A stretch of DNA of 44,553 nt from Gemmatimonadota bacterium (lineage in GTDB: Bacteria > Gemmatimonadota > Gemmatimonadetes > Longimicrobiales > Gaopeijiaceae), in contig JAPPNO010000095.1 in the NCBI GenBank assembly GCA_028873845.1, forward strand, positions 1 to 44,553, written 5' to 3'. Positions 44,401-44,553 of the stretch are shown here, piece after piece; the first letter of the stretch is position 1, and every line of letters starts with the position of its first letter. The translations under genes and the position numbers were made by a program. The notes beneath the pieces are model-generated. The model made no database searches and had not been told where the DNA came from. It was given only the letters and a program-made list of their open reading frames with translations.

Positions 44401-44553
44401 ATGAAGTGACGGGGTGGACCGCCGCCGGTGAGGAGCTGTTCTCCTTGCGCTTCCAAATGCCGGAGGTGGGTGGGAGCGGCGGCGGGTCGAGTTTCGCCTT
44501 TGCCGTACCGGTGGAAGCGGGGTGGGGGGAGCGGCTCGCGAGGATCGGGCTGT
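41493..44553 (+). CDS. LRR lipoprotein with degenerate metallopeptidase-like domain (truncated by window)
   Basis: An open frame of 1020 codons with no stop before the window end. AAGGAG precedes ATG 41493. The signal ends L-S-A-G-C with Cys28, a lipoprotein. Residues about 85-565 hold about 20 plant-type leucine-rich repeats of 24 residues (N-x-L-T-G-P-I-P each). A C-terminal domain (about 590-1020) then resembles zinc-metallopeptidase lipoproteins: the region ASAMVRQVGHLFNLRSAPC stands where families like this carry H-E-x-x-H-x-x-x-x-x-H. Here H, E and the third His are R848, Q849 and S858, with only H852 kept, although flanking family landmarks (YPYDNGSIGAWGYD, PDLMSNCGTVRWISDYHFT) are intact. 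It is probably a non-catalytic binding protein at the cell surface. Confidence 0.82.
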   Translation, partial: MLNRRAFARDKRILLLILAAGPALSAGCDISVDPEPEPEPDHARTALVALYEETSGYAWRLRDNWLTDAPLGLWFGVEVDQSGQVIGLDLAGNGLNGTIPAELADLTELEYLLLARNRLSGEIPPQLGALGSLVTLDLGDNRLSGAIPPEFGDFASLGYLDLRQNRLTGPIPQSVGRLSALGHLNLNRNRLTGPIPAALANLRELRVLHLIDNELTGPLPPGLGDLSNLTTLFLSHNELTGPIPAELGNLTSLVELNLEGNRFTGPIPAELGNLADLRDLGLCCNELTGPIPAEVANLADLTNLGLFYNRLTGPIPAALGNLTGLEDLGLSDNRLTGPIPAELGNLANLRSLGLSDNRLTGPIPAALGRLARLVWLNLDGNNLIGPIPGELGGLGSLIVLDLADNNLTGPIPGSLGRLGSLRHLEMGNNDLTGDISAIAGLRGLTWLKIENNRLTGSIPAGFGGFRRLEHMRLSGNDLTGAIPPELGGLPVVDSLNLSDNGLTGPIPASLGQLDSIIALDLAGNDLSGPLPEEMGDIATLRRLDLRRNPGLSSEVPEGWTDLRLRTFLAQETGVCVPDEPELMLWLESIPTRRVRSCRRPAAYLVQVVQSRRFPVPLVAGEDALLRVFPTAVRATDAGLPDVRASFYVDGTLTHVADIPGTSAPIPTAVDEGSLLNSANAEIPGELVRPGLEMVIEIDPEGTLDPDLGVARRIPESGRLLVRAETLPALDFLFLPFLWSENPDSAILGIVAELVDGPASHELLAPARALLPVADIVAEAHEPVWTSTNDVGELYLETEAIRVMEQGSALIWNVRYMGMMSGSVKGGTGQSRLGGRHGFVVPEASAMVRQVGHLFNLRSAPCSEEDPDPYYPYDNGSIGAWGYDRAAGELVSPATPDLMSNCGTVRWISDYHFTNAYSYRLVDENVRRSPSAAPARSLLLWGGVDADRKPYLEPALVVDASPALPAAGGDHEVTGWTAAGEELFSLRFQMPEVGGSGGGSSFAFAVPVEAGWGERLARIGL

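Overview
The window is a single GC-rich chromosomal stretch with no rRNA, tRNA, insertion sequence or CRISPR array that I could recognise. The mix of genes points to a Gemmatimonadota-type bacterium, possibly marine or symbiont-related: many secreted or lipidated beta-propellers, a TolB-propeller/amidohydrolase fusion, a giant VPS10/BNR-repeat exoprotein, a CBM9-DUF5916 outer-membrane protein, an LRR lipoprotein and a fused hydantoinase A/B. This placement is an inference from gene content; no marker gene is present.

Layout. 1-2 kb holds two tandem cassettes of about 0.93 kb. Each encodes a small secreted protein with a C-x10-C-x11-C-x10-C pattern, preceded by a hairpin over its ribosome binding site and followed by a conserved 13-bp stem-loop. 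2.1-3.9 kb is an M28-fold peptidase homologue with an unusual active site. 4.0-10.4 kb is a tight, mostly stop/start-overlapping run: an LVIVD/choice-of-anchor-B exoprotein, a YncE-like propeller lipoprotein, a calcium-loop VCBS/FG-GAP protein, a YkvA (DUF1232) protein and a small membrane protein. 10.4-15.9 kb is an efflux-type MFS protein, arsenite methyltransferase ArsM and a lipoprotein, all overlapping by 4 bp, then a second choice-of-anchor-B paralogue. 16.0-19.4 kb (minus) is the TolB-amidohydrolase. 19.6-25.1 kb carries a 6-bladed propeller lipoprotein, a remnant of a HigA-type antitoxin, the VPS10/BNR protein and an SDR oxidoreductase.

25.1-25.8 kb is a VapBC-type toxin-antitoxin pair. 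25.8-30.4 kb holds a YjbQ-like protein with an extra C-terminal region, a class C beta-lactamase-family hydrolase, a DinB-fold protein and a YjiH-type membrane protein; a perfect 12-bp inverted repeat separates the last two convergent genes. 30.4-31.2 kb is a long intergenic region with a degenerate 40-bp-period tandem repeat plus one inverted copy.

31.2-35.9 kb is an SDR dehydrogenase overlapping a fused hydantoinase/5-oxoprolinase, a likely catabolic pair. 35.9-41.2 kb holds a PHB-depolymerase/feruloyl-esterase-like lipoprotein, a Clp N-domain protein fused to a hydrophobic segment and a beta-propeller, a two-helix membrane protein, a cysteine-rich membrane microprotein and a DUF5916 outer-membrane protein. 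From 41.5 kb to the window end runs an LRR lipoprotein with a metallopeptidase-like C-terminal domain whose catalytic motif is destroyed.

The most novel-looking items are the duplicated microprotein cassettes, the Clp_N-propeller fusion with its small membrane neighbours, the pseudo-metallopeptidase LRR protein and the 40-bp repeat array. Most other genes fit an outer-surface and peptide/heterocycle scavenging lifestyle.
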